Of a DNA stretch of 64,000 nucleotides, positions 1 through 8,678 are shown piece by piece (the first letter of the stretch is position 1; every line of letters begins with the position of its first letter). Origin of the DNA: Pseudarthrobacter raffinosi (GTDB lineage Bacteria > Actinomycetota > Actinomycetes > Actinomycetales > Micrococcaceae). The notes under the pieces were generated by a model. It did no database searches. It was given only the letters and a program-made list of their open reading frames with translations, and was not told the origin of the DNA. The position numbers and the translations under genes are program-made. Location: positions 84,495 through 148,494 of the forward strand of contig NZ_JAMXBH010000013.1 of NCBI RefSeq assembly GCF_023913735.1, read 5' to 3'.

Positions 1-1270
1 CAATGTAGGCGATCTGCGAACCACGGATCGACGTCCATTGCCTCTCGGAGAGCCGGGCCACGTCGCGTCCTTCCAGGAACACTTGGCCCCCGCTGACTTG
101 GGCTCCCTCCGACAGCATCCCCAGGACGGCTCGGGAGGTCACGCTCTTTCCACAGCCCGATTCCCCCACCAACGCGACCGACTCCCCTGGCCTGACCGCA
201 AAGGAGACCTCGTGCAACAACTCGACGTCCCCGGAGGGGCCCGATGCCGTCACCGTCAGCCCTTCCACAGCCAGTAGCGGCGCCGGCCCGGGCTCAGAAC
301 CAGCCAAGGGCTCCACCACGGGCGTCCGCGAGTTGCCCGGTGTGCCGGCCCGCCGCGGGGTCGACCGACGGCGGGGAATGCGCTTTACAGGTCGGTCTGT
401 GAGGGCATCACCGAGGAAGTTGAACGACAGGACAGTCAAGATGATCACAAGTCCGGGCGGGACCATCTGCCACGGTGCGACCACGAGGACCTGCGTGGCG
501 TCAGTGACCATACCACCCCACGTCGGAGCCGGCGGCGGTGGTCCCAGACCGAGGAAGGTCAATCCGGCTACCGCAAGACAGCCCAGCCCCAGGCCCAGCG
601 TTGTCTGCACGACCACAGGGGTGAGAATGTTGGGCAGGATGTGCCGCAACGCGATCCGAGAGGACGATAACCCCTGTACCCGACCGGCGTCGATGAACAA
701 CTCCGAACGAATCGCCTTGGTCGAAGCCCGTACCAGCCGGATGAACCCCGCCGAGATGATCACACCGAAGACGGACATCGCCATCGTCAGGTCGTTGCCG
801 AACAGACTTGCCGCCGCCAGCACGATGATGATCGCCGGCAAGGAGAACAGTCCGTCAGCGATGCGGGAGATCACCGTGTCCCAGGCCCCGGATGAGTATC
901 CTGCGATCAGCCCGAGAGGTAGCCCGATGAGCACCGCGACGGCCACAGCAGTGACGGTGGCGATCATCACCGCACCGGTACCGAAGATGACCCGGGACAG
1001 CATGTCGCGCCCCAGCCGGTCGGTACCTAGCCAATGCTCCCAGGAGGGACTCTGCAGACCCATTGGAAGGTTCTGCGTCAGCGGGTCCTGGGGTGCCAGC
1101 AGTGAGGGCGCCACGCTGGCGATCACCAACAGGGCGAGCCACACGAGTGCCACCACGGCCGTCGGCTGTCGCAATCGGCGCAGGAGATCCGACCCCCGAC
1201 GGGGTGCGGACGCTTGTTCCGGCGTTACCGGGGCAGCATCCTTCATCTCTTCTTCGGTTGCCTGACTCAC
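1..1270 (-). CDS. Fused oligopeptide ABC transporter permease/ATP-binding protein (partial)
   Basis: This gene runs off the left edge of the window. It starts at a GTG (1268-1270) that overlaps the stop of the upstream permease gene by 4 nt. The first ~290 residues form a DppC/OppC-type permease: a short cytoplasmic N-terminus, several hydrophobic segments, the GTDRLGRD motif typical of this family and an EAA-type loop. A proline- and arginine-rich linker follows, and the same frame continues into a DppD-type ATPase with Walker A GESGCGKS near residue 375. Such fusions are known in actinobacteria. The protein would form half of the membrane pore and drive peptide or opine uptake with ATP. The end of the ATPase, and any OppF partner, lie outside the window. 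Confidence 0.88.
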   Translation of the reverse strand, partial: MSQATEEEMKDAAPVTPEQASAPRRGSDLLRRLRQPTAVVALVWLALLVIASVAPSLLAPQDPLTQNLPMGLQSPSWEHWLGTDRLGRDMLSRVIFGTGAVMIATVTAVAVAVLIGLPLGLIAGYSSGAWDTVISRIADGLFSLPAIIIVLAAASLFGNDLTMAMSVFGVIISAGFIRLVRASTKAIRSELFIDAGRVQGLSSSRIALRHILPNILTPVVVQTTLGLGLGCLAVAGLTFLGLGPPPPAPTWGGMVTDATQVLVVAPWQMVPPGLVIILTVLSFNFLGDALTDRPVKRIPRRRSTPRRAGTPGNSRTPVVEPLAGSEPGPAPLLAVEGLTVTASGPSGDVELLHEVSFAVRPGESVALVGESGCGKSVTSRAVLGMLSEGAQVSGGQVFLEGRDVARLSERQWTSIRGSQIAYI

Positions 1271-2208
1271 TGGTCCCTCACCTTCGGACTCAACCACAAA
1301 TAGGACAGATCCACGAGCAGATTCACGATCAGCACCATCGCCGTGGTGTAGATGACCATTCCCTGCAGCACCGGGAAGTCACTCGATGCAGTCGCCTGCA
1401 CCGTCAGCGCCCCCAGCCCCGGAAGTGCGAAGACCCGCTCGACCAGGACCGCACCTCCCAGCAACGAGACGAACTGCCACCCGACAATGGTCACGACCGG
1501 GATCGAGGTATTCCGCAACGCGTGCTTGAAGATGATCGAGCGGCGCGGCAGCCCCGCTCCACGCAGCGTCTGCACGTACTCGCTCTGCAGCGCTCCCTGC
1601 ATCGCAGCGCGCGCCTGGCGCGCGATCGCGGCGACGGACGCCGCCGCGATCGCCGTGATAGGCAGAATCATAAAGTACAGCCATTCACCCGGGGACTTGG
1701 CGAACGGGACGTACCCGACCGAGGGAAGCCACCCCAGCCCCACGGAGACCACCACCACCAGGGCTGACCCCAGCCAGAAGTTCGGCACCGCCACGCCGAC
1801 ACCGGTGACTATCCGGATCACCCGATCCAGCCAGCCGCCGAAGACAGCCGCGACCACGCCCAACACGGTCCCCACCGCGAAGCTGACCAAGACCGCAGTG
1901 ATCGCCAACGACAACGTCACCGGGGCTCGTTTGTTCAAGATCGACAGGACCGACTCGCCCGACATCGTCGATTTTCCGAAGTCACCCGTCAGCAGCGACC
2001 CCATCCAGTTCAAGTACTGCGTCAGAACGGGGTCATTGAGTCCCATCTGCCCGCGCAGCGCCGCCACCCGCTCCGGCGTGGCCCCCTCACCGAGGATCGC
2101 CACCGCGGAATCACCGGGCACGAGTTGCAGCAACACAAACATGAACGTTGCCACGACCCACAACATCGGGATCGCCAACAGGACCCTGTTTATGATGATT
2201 CGACGCAT
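1267..2208 (-). CDS. Oligopeptide/dipeptide ABC transporter permease (DppB type)
   Basis: A 313-residue inner-membrane permease of the DppB/OppB family, about the usual length. It has an N-terminal membrane segment (IPMLWVVATFMFVLLQLVPG), the family's GLNDPVLTQYLNWMGSLLTGDFG region and a later EAA-type coupling loop (EYVQTLRGAGLPRRSIIF) that docks on the ATPase. It follows the binding-protein gene after an 84-nt gap and overlaps the next gene by 4 nt (GTGA), so the three genes form one operon. The substrate cannot be read from the sequence; peptides, opines or nickel chelates are all handled by this family. Confidence 0.92.
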   Translation of the reverse strand: MRRIIINRVLLAIPMLWVVATFMFVLLQLVPGDSAVAILGEGATPERVAALRGQMGLNDPVLTQYLNWMGSLLTGDFGKSTMSGESVLSILNKRAPVTLSLAITAVLVSFAVGTVLGVVAAVFGGWLDRVIRIVTGVGVAVPNFWLGSALVVVVSVGLGWLPSVGYVPFAKSPGEWLYFMILPITAIAAASVAAIARQARAAMQGALQSEYVQTLRGAGLPRRSIIFKHALRNTSIPVVTIVGWQFVSLLGGAVLVERVFALPGLGALTVQATASSDFPVLQGMVIYTTAMVLIVNLLVDLSYLWLSPKVRDQ

Positions 2209-2292
2209 TGCCCTACCCTCCTCCGATTGTCCATCGTTCTACTCCATCTTGACTTTGACGTCACCCGGGTCTCGGGCCGCAAGCTCATAGGT

Positions 2293-3831
2293 TTAGGTGG
2301 CTGGTTGCCAGTTGTAGAAGAGTGGGGTGTTTTCGGAGGTGAGCATCTCAAGGCCGGTCACCTTTTTGGGGTTGAAGAAGTAGTACTGGGCGTCGAATCC
2401 CGCGCTGACGTACCATCCCATGTCGAGCAACTGTGCTGACGCATCGCGCAGGGCGGTCTCGTCGCCGCCGGCGGCTTTGCCCATGTACTCCGAGAACTCC
2501 GCGTCCGTGGACTTGAACGTGTTGAAGTTCGCGTTCGGTCCGAAGAACTTGTTCAGTATCGAGTACGGCGGGGCGCCCTTCAGCGGGTAGACCGTGGCCG
2601 GGTAGTTCGTCTTCAGGACTTCGGACAGGTAGGTACTCGGGTCTTTCACTTCCTGGGTGACGTTTACGCCGATCTCTCCCCAGTAGTTGGCCACGGCCGA
2701 CAGGAACGCGTCGAACTGGTGCACCGTGGTGGTCAGAACCGGCATCGAGAAGCCGTCGGCGTACCCTGCCTCGGCCAGCAGTTCCCGGGCTTTGTTCGGG
2801 TCGTAGGGGTAACGGTCATTAAGTGCGGAGTCGTAGCCCGGCACGCCCTCCGCGGGAATCTGCGGAGTGGGAACACCGTTCTCACCGAACAGCGTCTTGA
2901 TGACCGCGTCACGGTCGACCGCGTAGTTCAGTGCCTGGCGAACACGCTCGTCCGCCAGTGCCGGCACGAGCTTGCCGGCACGGTCGTTCAGCAGGATGCT
3001 GAACGGGGAGACGTTACCGAGGACGTGGGCCATCCCCGCCGATTCCGCCTGCGCAACGCCCTGGAAGTTCCCGGGAACGATGTCAACCTGGCCCGACACC
3101 AGCGCGTTGATCATAGAATTGTTATCGGGGATCACGCTGAAGGTCACCTTCGAGAACGGGTATGCCTCGGAGTTCCAGTAGTTGTCCTTCTTATTGAAGA
3201 CATAGCTGGAGGCGGCGATGCTCGCGTCCGCTTCGAAGTTGTACGGACCCGTGCCGTTGACCTCGTTCACCATCCGGTCAGGGGCGGCAACAAGATCCGG
3301 GTGCGCCATCATCCCACCGCAGGAGGAGAACAGGAAGGGCAGGTCAGGGTCCGGGTGATCCAGATCGATCGCAAGTTCAAGATCCGAAATGACCGTGATC
3401 TGCGGCTTGTTCGCCGCGAACTGCGACGTGATTCCCGTCGGCGTCGCAACGGAGCGCTCCAGGTTCGCCTTCACAACGTTGGCGTTCAGCGGGGTTCCGT
3501 CTTTGAACGCGACCCCGTCGCGCAAAGTCATCACGAACTTCGTCGGCGTCTCGTACTCCCACGACTCGGCCAGAGCCGGCTCGAAGGTACCCTCCGGCGT
3601 CTCCCGGGTCAACGAATTGTAGACCGCAACGAACATGTTGCTCTGGGCACCGGTGCACTTGTACGGGTCCCATGACTGCAGGGGCGTCTGGATACCCTTC
3701 ACCAACTCGGCAGGCGCACCACTCCCGCCTTCCGTCCCGTCTTCAGGACCAGAAGCACAACCAGCAGTCACACCAGCAACCATTGCCAACGAAGCAACGA
3801 ATGCTAAGACACGTCTGGGATTTTTTATCAT
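2293..3831 (-). CDS. Extracellular solute-binding lipoprotein, family 5 (oligopeptide ABC importer)
   Basis: A 512-residue binding protein, the expected size for SBP family 5. The N-terminus has two arginines, a hydrophobic stretch and a lipobox-like TAGC with the acylated cysteine at residue 25, so it should be a lipoprotein on the outer face of the membrane. The mature part has family features such as the LAESWEY and LRDGVAFKDGTPLNA region (about residues 87-115) and a RQALNYAVDRD segment in the second half. It is the first gene of the importer operon. Its closeness to the catabolic block suggests, but does not prove, uptake of a compound degraded there. Confidence 0.92.
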   Translation of the reverse strand: MIKNPRRVLAFVASLAMVAGVTAGCASGPEDGTEGGSGAPAELVKGIQTPLQSWDPYKCTGAQSNMFVAVYNSLTRETPEGTFEPALAESWEYETPTKFVMTLRDGVAFKDGTPLNANVVKANLERSVATPTGITSQFAANKPQITVISDLELAIDLDHPDPDLPFLFSSCGGMMAHPDLVAAPDRMVNEVNGTGPYNFEADASIAASSYVFNKKDNYWNSEAYPFSKVTFSVIPDNNSMINALVSGQVDIVPGNFQGVAQAESAGMAHVLGNVSPFSILLNDRAGKLVPALADERVRQALNYAVDRDAVIKTLFGENGVPTPQIPAEGVPGYDSALNDRYPYDPNKARELLAEAGYADGFSMPVLTTTVHQFDAFLSAVANYWGEIGVNVTQEVKDPSTYLSEVLKTNYPATVYPLKGAPPYSILNKFFGPNANFNTFKSTDAEFSEYMGKAAGGDETALRDASAQLLDMGWYVSAGFDAQYYFFNPKKVTGLEMLTSENTPLFYNWQPAT

Positions 3832-4490
3832 CTCTTAACTCCAGTTCATAGCCGTCCGTGGGACCGCTCCGATCGCCACAATGCGAACGGATCTCGGTCA
3901 ATCACGGACTCCGCGTAGTCGGGTCAAGCGGACGCAAACTAACAGCCTTATCTTGGGGGCTCAAGCAGTTGTTTCTGCACAAAGCCGTACCTCGCTGTAC
4001 GCTCCACACCCTCTTGTATTCCAATCAACATACGCCTCGGCACCACTTCGGTCAACAGTAAAGATTTTAAGTGTGCCCGAATCATGCCTGGCAGGAATAC
4101 AAGCGACGCCATTTCTCTAACGGGTGAGACGGACATTTACCCGCGCGAGGTCAGCGGCCAAAATTGGCGGAATACCGGGGTTAAGTGCCAGTCTGGGCGA
4201 TGGTTCAGGAGCCCCATCGACTCCAGGCTGAAACCGGACCCGGGACTTCATATGAGGTGCTTGATGCCCTTACGGCCTCAGCGCGACCATTGACGGATGG
4301 CGGTCAAGAGTTTATGTTGAGTAGCATTCAAGAAGAGCAGGAAAGGGTAGGCAAGGCCTTAGCGTCGACCTCGCCGCGCACACGCCTGCATCACTCAAGC
4401 GAGCCCCAAGCACACCCTTCAGGCAGCATCGTCTCTCGTGACCGGTGGAGTCTTCTGCCGCAACCAATTACAGAACGAATAGGAGAAGAA
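3832..4490. other. Intergenic region between importer operon and dehydrogenase gene
   Basis: About 660 bp between divergently transcribed genes. The SDR frame stays open upstream to 4185, but the codons there do not resemble the family, so they are not counted as coding. The region must hold promoters for the leftward importer operon and the rightward dehydrogenase. No convincing operator was identified. Confidence 0.5.
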
Positions 4491-5297
4491 GTGCTGGATT
4501 TCAACGGAAAGACTGTGGTTATCACCGCGGGTGCAAGTGCCATGGCGCGCTGTATCGCCCGGCTCATGGGCGGCCGTGGTGCGAACCTTGTGATCGCCGA
4601 CATCGACATGGCGGCGGCCGAGGCGCTGGCGGCGGAGCTGCCCTCTGCAGTGGCAGCAAAGTGCGACGTACGGTCGCCCGAAGATATCGAGCGCGTCCGT
4701 GACCTCACGATCGATCGGTTCGGCCCCGCCGATATCGTCATGAGCCACGCGGGGATCGGTTCCGCAGGGCTCGTGCAAGATATCTCTGACGAGGACTGGA
4801 CCCGGCTTCTCGATCTCAATGTCATCGGCATGGCACGTGTCATCAGGGCATTCCTACCCGACATGCTGGCCCGAGAATCCGGTCACCTCATCTTGACAAG
4901 CTCCAGCTTGGCCCTGCTTCCGGGCCATCCCGTCAGTGTGGTCGCCGCACCGTACATCACGTCGAAAGCCGCAGTTATCGGGCTGGCTCAGGCCATCGCG
5001 ACAGCACACAGAAGCCAGGGCATCAAGGTAACCCTTTTCGCTCCCGATGCGACGGATACTGGATGGGCTCCCGAGCCTGCCCGCGACGCAGGACGCGATA
5101 AAGTGCGCGAGATCGTCGCAGGTCTACCGCAATATTCCAGGCACACACCGGAGCACGCCGCGGAAGTTCTGATCGCAGCGCTCGATGAGGGCAGGTTCCT
5201 TGCCTCAGCGACGCCGAATCACGAGCAGCTGCTTCGCCTTCAAGCTGATGCGCTCCTTGACCCGTCTGCCTTTGCTGCCGTATATGTGCCGGCGTAA
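4491..5297 (+). CDS. SDR-family oxidoreductase with divergent cofactor motif
   Basis: A 268-residue short-chain dehydrogenase. The GTG at 4491 is chosen because AGGAG lies just upstream and the protein then begins at the usual first beta strand (LDFNGKTVVIT). The acidic residue D37 after strand 2 suggests NAD(H) preference. YxxxK is present (Y155, K159). Two points are odd: the glycine-rich TGxxxGIG motif reads TAGASAMA, and the candidate serine (S139) lies 16 rather than 13 residues before the tyrosine. NNAG is replaced by SHAG. The substrate is unknown. It lies between the importer and the catabolic operon, on the other strand, so it may act on the same compound. Confidence 0.82.
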   Translation: MLDFNGKTVVITAGASAMARCIARLMGGRGANLVIADIDMAAAEALAAELPSAVAAKCDVRSPEDIERVRDLTIDRFGPADIVMSHAGIGSAGLVQDISDEDWTRLLDLNVIGMARVIRAFLPDMLARESGHLILTSSSLALLPGHPVSVVAAPYITSKAAVIGLAQAIATAHRSQGIKVTLFAPDATDTGWAPEPARDAGRDKVREIVAGLPQYSRHTPEHAAEVLIAALDEGRFLASATPNHEQLLRLQADALLDPSAFAAVYVPA

Positions 5298-5754
5298 GAA
5301 GTCCGTGGAAATCTGACCGTGCTTGGTTATGGTCCGCGTACCGATCCTCCGCCGCCAAGCAGGACACTGGACGACGTTGAACACTTCCTCGGACACCCCG
5401 ATGGAAATGGAACACCCACCGCGCACGTGGCCTTGGACGATTTGAAAAGCAGCGGGTCCGGCCAAAATGCACGTATTCTCTGCGGGTCTCCCGTACCTTC
5501 AGAGTGACCCCAACGGTATCTTTCGAGGCACGATATAGACGTACGACTTGCTCGCTCCGACGTTTGACCATCCCCCGGAGGGGCGCTTCCGGCGCCGCGC
5601 AATACGTTTGCTTGAAGCCGCCAGGGTAGTTGCCGGGGCCTACTCAGAGGTCGTGCCCGCGTCCGGCAGACTGCGGCTGAAGTTCTGCAGCCGCGCCGTG
5701 CTCACCACAGCGCCTGACTCGGAATGAAAACCATCTTGTCGGTGGCCATGTACA
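5298..5754. other. Intergenic region without recognisable gene
   Basis: About 460 bp between the convergent SDR and TetR genes. Several short open frames cross it on both strands, but none has a recognisable product or a good ribosome-binding site. Confidence 0.45.
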
Positions 5755-6435
5755 TCACGGCTTCGCTGTGTCAGCAAAGTGCTGATCCAATACGTGTGGC
5801 GCAGGGTCTGCCACCTGGCGGGAACCGTTGTGGCTTTCCTGCTTGCCCCCGAGACTTGCCTGTGCCGGATAGGGCTTGAGGAAGGACTGCAGAACGAAGC
5901 GGATCATCTCGGGTGCCGTCCGTAAAGGTGGGTCGAACGCATTTGCCCCTTCGAACAAGGACACGACGATGTCGGCCACCAATTCGCTGTCAGCGATGCC
6001 AGGATTTTCCTGGATTACCTGGTCCACCATTTTCCGGATCCAGGCCAGGAACCGGTCGTGGGATTCCCTTACTGCATCGGAGTCCTGCATCCGGTGATGC
6101 ATGGACTGGTGCAGGCCCCTGAATGGACGCATGTCGACCAGGCCGCGGATGAGGAACGATAACGGGTCGAGCCCGTTGAGTTCGTGTTCCAGTGCTCGTA
6201 TTTCCCGTCCCAGCATACGATCCATCACCGCTGCAAAAAGCGCGTCCTTGGAGGGAAAGTACCAGTAGACGTTGTTCGTGCTGACGCCTACTGCCGCACC
6301 GACCTCGGCCATCGTGGTACCGGCATACCCTCGTTCTAGAAAGAGTTCAGTCGCTGCAGTCAGGACTTCGCCACTTCTTTCCTCGCGCGGGATCGCTAAT
6401 TTGTTCTTCGGCACGCCGGCTACCTTCTTCGTCAA
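5755..6435 (-). CDS. TetR-family transcriptional regulator
   Basis: A 226-residue regulator. The N-terminal helix-turn-helix is clear: the segment around residues 20-65 has ATELFLERGYAGTTMAEVG followed by VGVSTNNVYWYFPSKDALF, the classic TetR signature. The C-terminal ligand-binding domain is not assignable to a ligand. It lies downstream of a GntR gene on the same strand, with a 122-nt gap. It probably represses a nearby gene set, such as the importer, the SDR or the catabolic operon, until an inducer binds. Confidence 0.9.
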   Translation of the reverse strand: MTKKVAGVPKNKLAIPREERSGEVLTAATELFLERGYAGTTMAEVGAAVGVSTNNVYWYFPSKDALFAAVMDRMLGREIRALEHELNGLDPLSFLIRGLVDMRPFRGLHQSMHHRMQDSDAVRESHDRFLAWIRKMVDQVIQENPGIADSELVADIVVSLFEGANAFDPPLRTAPEMIRFVLQSFLKPYPAQASLGGKQESHNGSRQVADPAPHVLDQHFADTAKP

Positions 6436-6557
6436 CGGTCTAAGGCGGCAAGCCCGCCCTCTTGAACGTAGTTTACTGAATAGCGGCCCACAAAACAGCG
6501 TCGAGGGTCTCTTAGTCAGCTTGCAGGAAATAAACGGCGCTTAAGACCCAATCACCT

Positions 6558-7265
6558 TCAGGCATGACCCTTGGCGGGACCTGTCATGCTCCCCCCTGAG
6601 AGTGCGGCGTTCGTTTGCTGGCTATAGGCCAGTAATACCGCTGTGGCCCGCTCGAAATGTTCTTTCAAGGCAGCAGCCGCGCCTGTACCGTCGCGGGCTA
6701 CGGCAAGCTCGGCAATGGTCCTGTCCTCGTTGACGGCATCACGGTATGGATCTTGTCCGCTCGGGAGGGACCAGTGACGGTACAGGAGTGAACAGTCCCG
6801 CAGTTTCGTCGCGGTTGACTCAAGGCGGGGGCTCCCGGCTCCTTCAAGCAGTGCGCGGTGGAAGGCATTGTGCGCCTGAGAACAGGTGCCGTGGAACTGT
6901 CCTTCACCTCCCGTGTATGTCGTTTTCTGAAGGGTGTGATGGGCGGCGATCACCGCTGATTCCCAGGCGAGATCGCCTTGGTCGGTGGCCTTACGGAGCG
7001 TCACCGTTTCGATCAGCACTTGGGAACGGGTCAAATCCAACAGATCTTCAGGAGACAGCGGACTCACGCAGAACCCGCGTTGCGGAAGAGCTTTCACCAA
7101 CCCATCTCCCGCCAAGCGGATCATGGCCTCACGCACGACGGAAAGATTAACCTGATATCGCGTGGCGAACCCCGTCATTCTGAGCTTGGTGCCTCCTTCC
7201 ATGCCTGCCAGGACCTGTAGTTCAAGTCCGTGGCTGGTGAGGCAGCCTACGCGGGCGCCGAGCAC
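6558..7265 (-). CDS. GntR-family regulator (FCD type)
   Basis: A 235-residue regulator starting at GTG 7265. Residues ~12-60 form a winged helix of GntR type (LRMTGFATRYQVNLSVVREA, then MIRLAGDGLV and PQRGFCVSP). The rest is a helical FCD-like effector domain with acidic and histidine residues (AHNAFHRALLEGAG) resembling metal or acid ligand sites of the family. It lies downstream of the catabolic operon, separated from it by a strong terminator, so it is probably transcribed on its own. Its likely role is control of the aromatic catabolic genes. Confidence 0.87.
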   Translation of the reverse strand: MLGARVGCLTSHGLELQVLAGMEGGTKLRMTGFATRYQVNLSVVREAMIRLAGDGLVKALPQRGFCVSPLSPEDLLDLTRSQVLIETVTLRKATDQGDLAWESAVIAAHHTLQKTTYTGGEGQFHGTCSQAHNAFHRALLEGAGSPRLESTATKLRDCSLLYRHWSLPSGQDPYRDAVNEDRTIAELAVARDGTGAAAALKEHFERATAVLLAYSQQTNAALSGGSMTGPAKGHA

Positions 7266-7389
7266 CGGGACCGTGTGCCGACGGCGCCGTTCGATCCGAG
7301 TCTTGTTGTCCGGAAGCCGGACAGTTTCTGGTCCAGTGGGGTGGTGGACTCAAAATTCGTGTTGATGGCGGATGTGCGCGGTTGATCTC

Positions 7390-7419
7390 CTGCTGCCGGT
7401 GCTGGGGCACCGGCAGCAG
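7390..7419 (-). terminator. Strong hairpin terminator of catabolic operon
   Basis: A perfect 13-bp inverted repeat, CTGCTGCCGGTGC and its complement, separated by a 4-nt TGGG loop. It begins a few bases past the stop of the Dabb gene in the direction of transcription. There is no long U-run, which is common in high-GC actinobacteria. It fits as the end of the operon running leftward from 11560. Confidence 0.8.
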
Positions 7420-7422
7420 GGT

Positions 7423-7752
7423 TCAGGCGCCGGTGCCGAGGAACTGGACTCCGTGTTTCTCGGCTATCATCGTGGCCGCGTGTTCGGCCACGATCTGCTG
7501 ATGCTGTGGGTGGGCGAGATAGTTTTGCAGTGTCTCGGCGCTGTCGAAGGTTGCTGCCACCGCGAAGTCGCCGTTGCCCTCCCGCATTCTCAGGTCCGGC
7601 CCGCATTGAAAGGAAATCAGCCCGGGTAGCGTGCTGACCAGTGTGCGCAAGGCTTCGTCGAGACGCCGGACTGCGGCCTCATCGACGTTTGGCTTCCAGC
7701 GGAAGACCACCACATGGTGGTGCCCTTGGCCGTTATTCTGAGTGCCGCTCAT
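7423..7752 (-). CDS. Dabb (stress-responsive A/B barrel) domain protein
   Basis: A 109-residue protein starting at ATG 7752, whose first bases overlap the stop of the dioxygenase gene (ATGA). It has the dimeric alpha/beta barrel pattern: HHHVVVFRWKPNVDEAAVRRL, a central LPGLISFQCGPDL strand and AVAATFDSAETLQNYLAHPQ with the conserved YxxHPxH-like element. Such small barrels often act as cyclases, dehydratases or isomerases, or have no assigned reaction. Its position as last gene of the operon suggests a helper step in the pathway. The exact reaction is unknown. Confidence 0.85.
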   Translation of the reverse strand: MSGTQNNGQGHHHVVVFRWKPNVDEAAVRRLDEALRTLVSTLPGLISFQCGPDLRMREGNGDFAVAATFDSAETLQNYLAHPQHQQIVAEHAATMIAEKHGVQFLGTGA

Positions 7753-8675
7753 TGGATGCCTGGGCTGTGCTGGCCAGCCATCAGTGCGGTCAGGTCTTCG
7801 GGTTCGAGGAACGACGGCGGTGGCGGCGGTCCCCAATTGAAGAGTCCCTGGGCGCCGAAGAAGGTTTCCGGGGTCCAGATTTCGTCCTCGGGGATGCAGT
7901 CCATGTCCGAGTAATACTCGGAGAAGTTCCCGGCTGGGTCCTTGAGGTACCAGAAGAAGTTCGAGCCGGCGTGGTGGCGGCCGAGGCCCCAGACATGGCG
8001 GTGCGGGTTGCCCTCCAGCATTTTTTTCACACCCCTGCCGATGTCGTCGATGTCATCGACCTGCCAGGAGGTGTGGTGCAGGAAGTTCACCGGCGCGGCC
8101 AGGGCCAGTACGTTGTGGTGATCTACGGAGCAGCGCATGAACGCGCCTTTGTCCCCGATGTAGTCGGAGATCTTGAAGCCCAGGCCCTCGGTGAAGAACC
8201 CCATGGTGGCTTCCAGATTTGTGGTGCCCACTACGCAGTGTCCCAGCTTCTTTGGCCTTACTGGTGTCTCGCGCACGACTCCGGGCGCCCGACCATAGCG
8301 ATCGATTCGGCCCGGCCCGTTGTATAGGGTAGCCGCCACCGGCACTTGCACGATCCGTGGCGCCACCTCGATCCGTGCGGTGAAACCAGATACCGGTTCG
8401 ATGGCCCGCAGGGTATTCCCATCGAAGGTCCGGGGCACTCCGAGTCGCTCCAGGCGCGCACTGATCTGGGCGATGTCGTCGGGACCGTCCGCCCCTACAC
8501 CCAGCTCCACGAGGCGCCGGGTGGGCGCATAAACAACGCGCAGCTGTTTTCCGCCATCACGGGTGGCGAACGAACCCTCGCCGAGGTGTTCCAGGCCGAA
8601 CTCGCTGTAGTATCCAATCGTTTCGGTGACGTTGGGCACGCCCATTGTCACGCTTGTCAGACGGTGCAGTGCCAT
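7749..8675 (-). CDS. Extradiol ring-cleavage dioxygenase (type I, VOC fold)
   Basis: A 308-residue protein with two VOC modules, as in BphC/catechol 2,3-dioxygenases. The metal triad can be placed: H146 (KKLGHCVVGT), H201 (NFLHHTSWQVDD) and E253 (NFSEYYSD), close to the H146/H210/E260 layout of BphC. Further conserved residues include GRHHAGSNFFWYLKDP. It should be an Fe(II) enzyme cleaving a catechol-type substrate next to its hydroxyls. It lies between an FAH hydrolase and the Dabb gene, with overlap to the latter. The specific catechol is not predictable. Confidence 0.92.
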   Translation of the reverse strand: MALHRLTSVTMGVPNVTETIGYYSEFGLEHLGEGSFATRDGGKQLRVVYAPTRRLVELGVGADGPDDIAQISARLERLGVPRTFDGNTLRAIEPVSGFTARIEVAPRIVQVPVAATLYNGPGRIDRYGRAPGVVRETPVRPKKLGHCVVGTTNLEATMGFFTEGLGFKISDYIGDKGAFMRCSVDHHNVLALAAPVNFLHHTSWQVDDIDDIGRGVKKMLEGNPHRHVWGLGRHHAGSNFFWYLKDPAGNFSEYYSDMDCIPEDEIWTPETFFGAQGLFNWGPPPPPSFLEPEDLTALMAGQHSPGIQ

Positions 8676-8678
8676 TTC

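Noticed and set aside
333..1265. Long plus-strand open frame opposite the importer permease
   Set aside because: Composition is that of a high-GC shadow frame; the minus-strand frame encodes a clear DppC-type protein.
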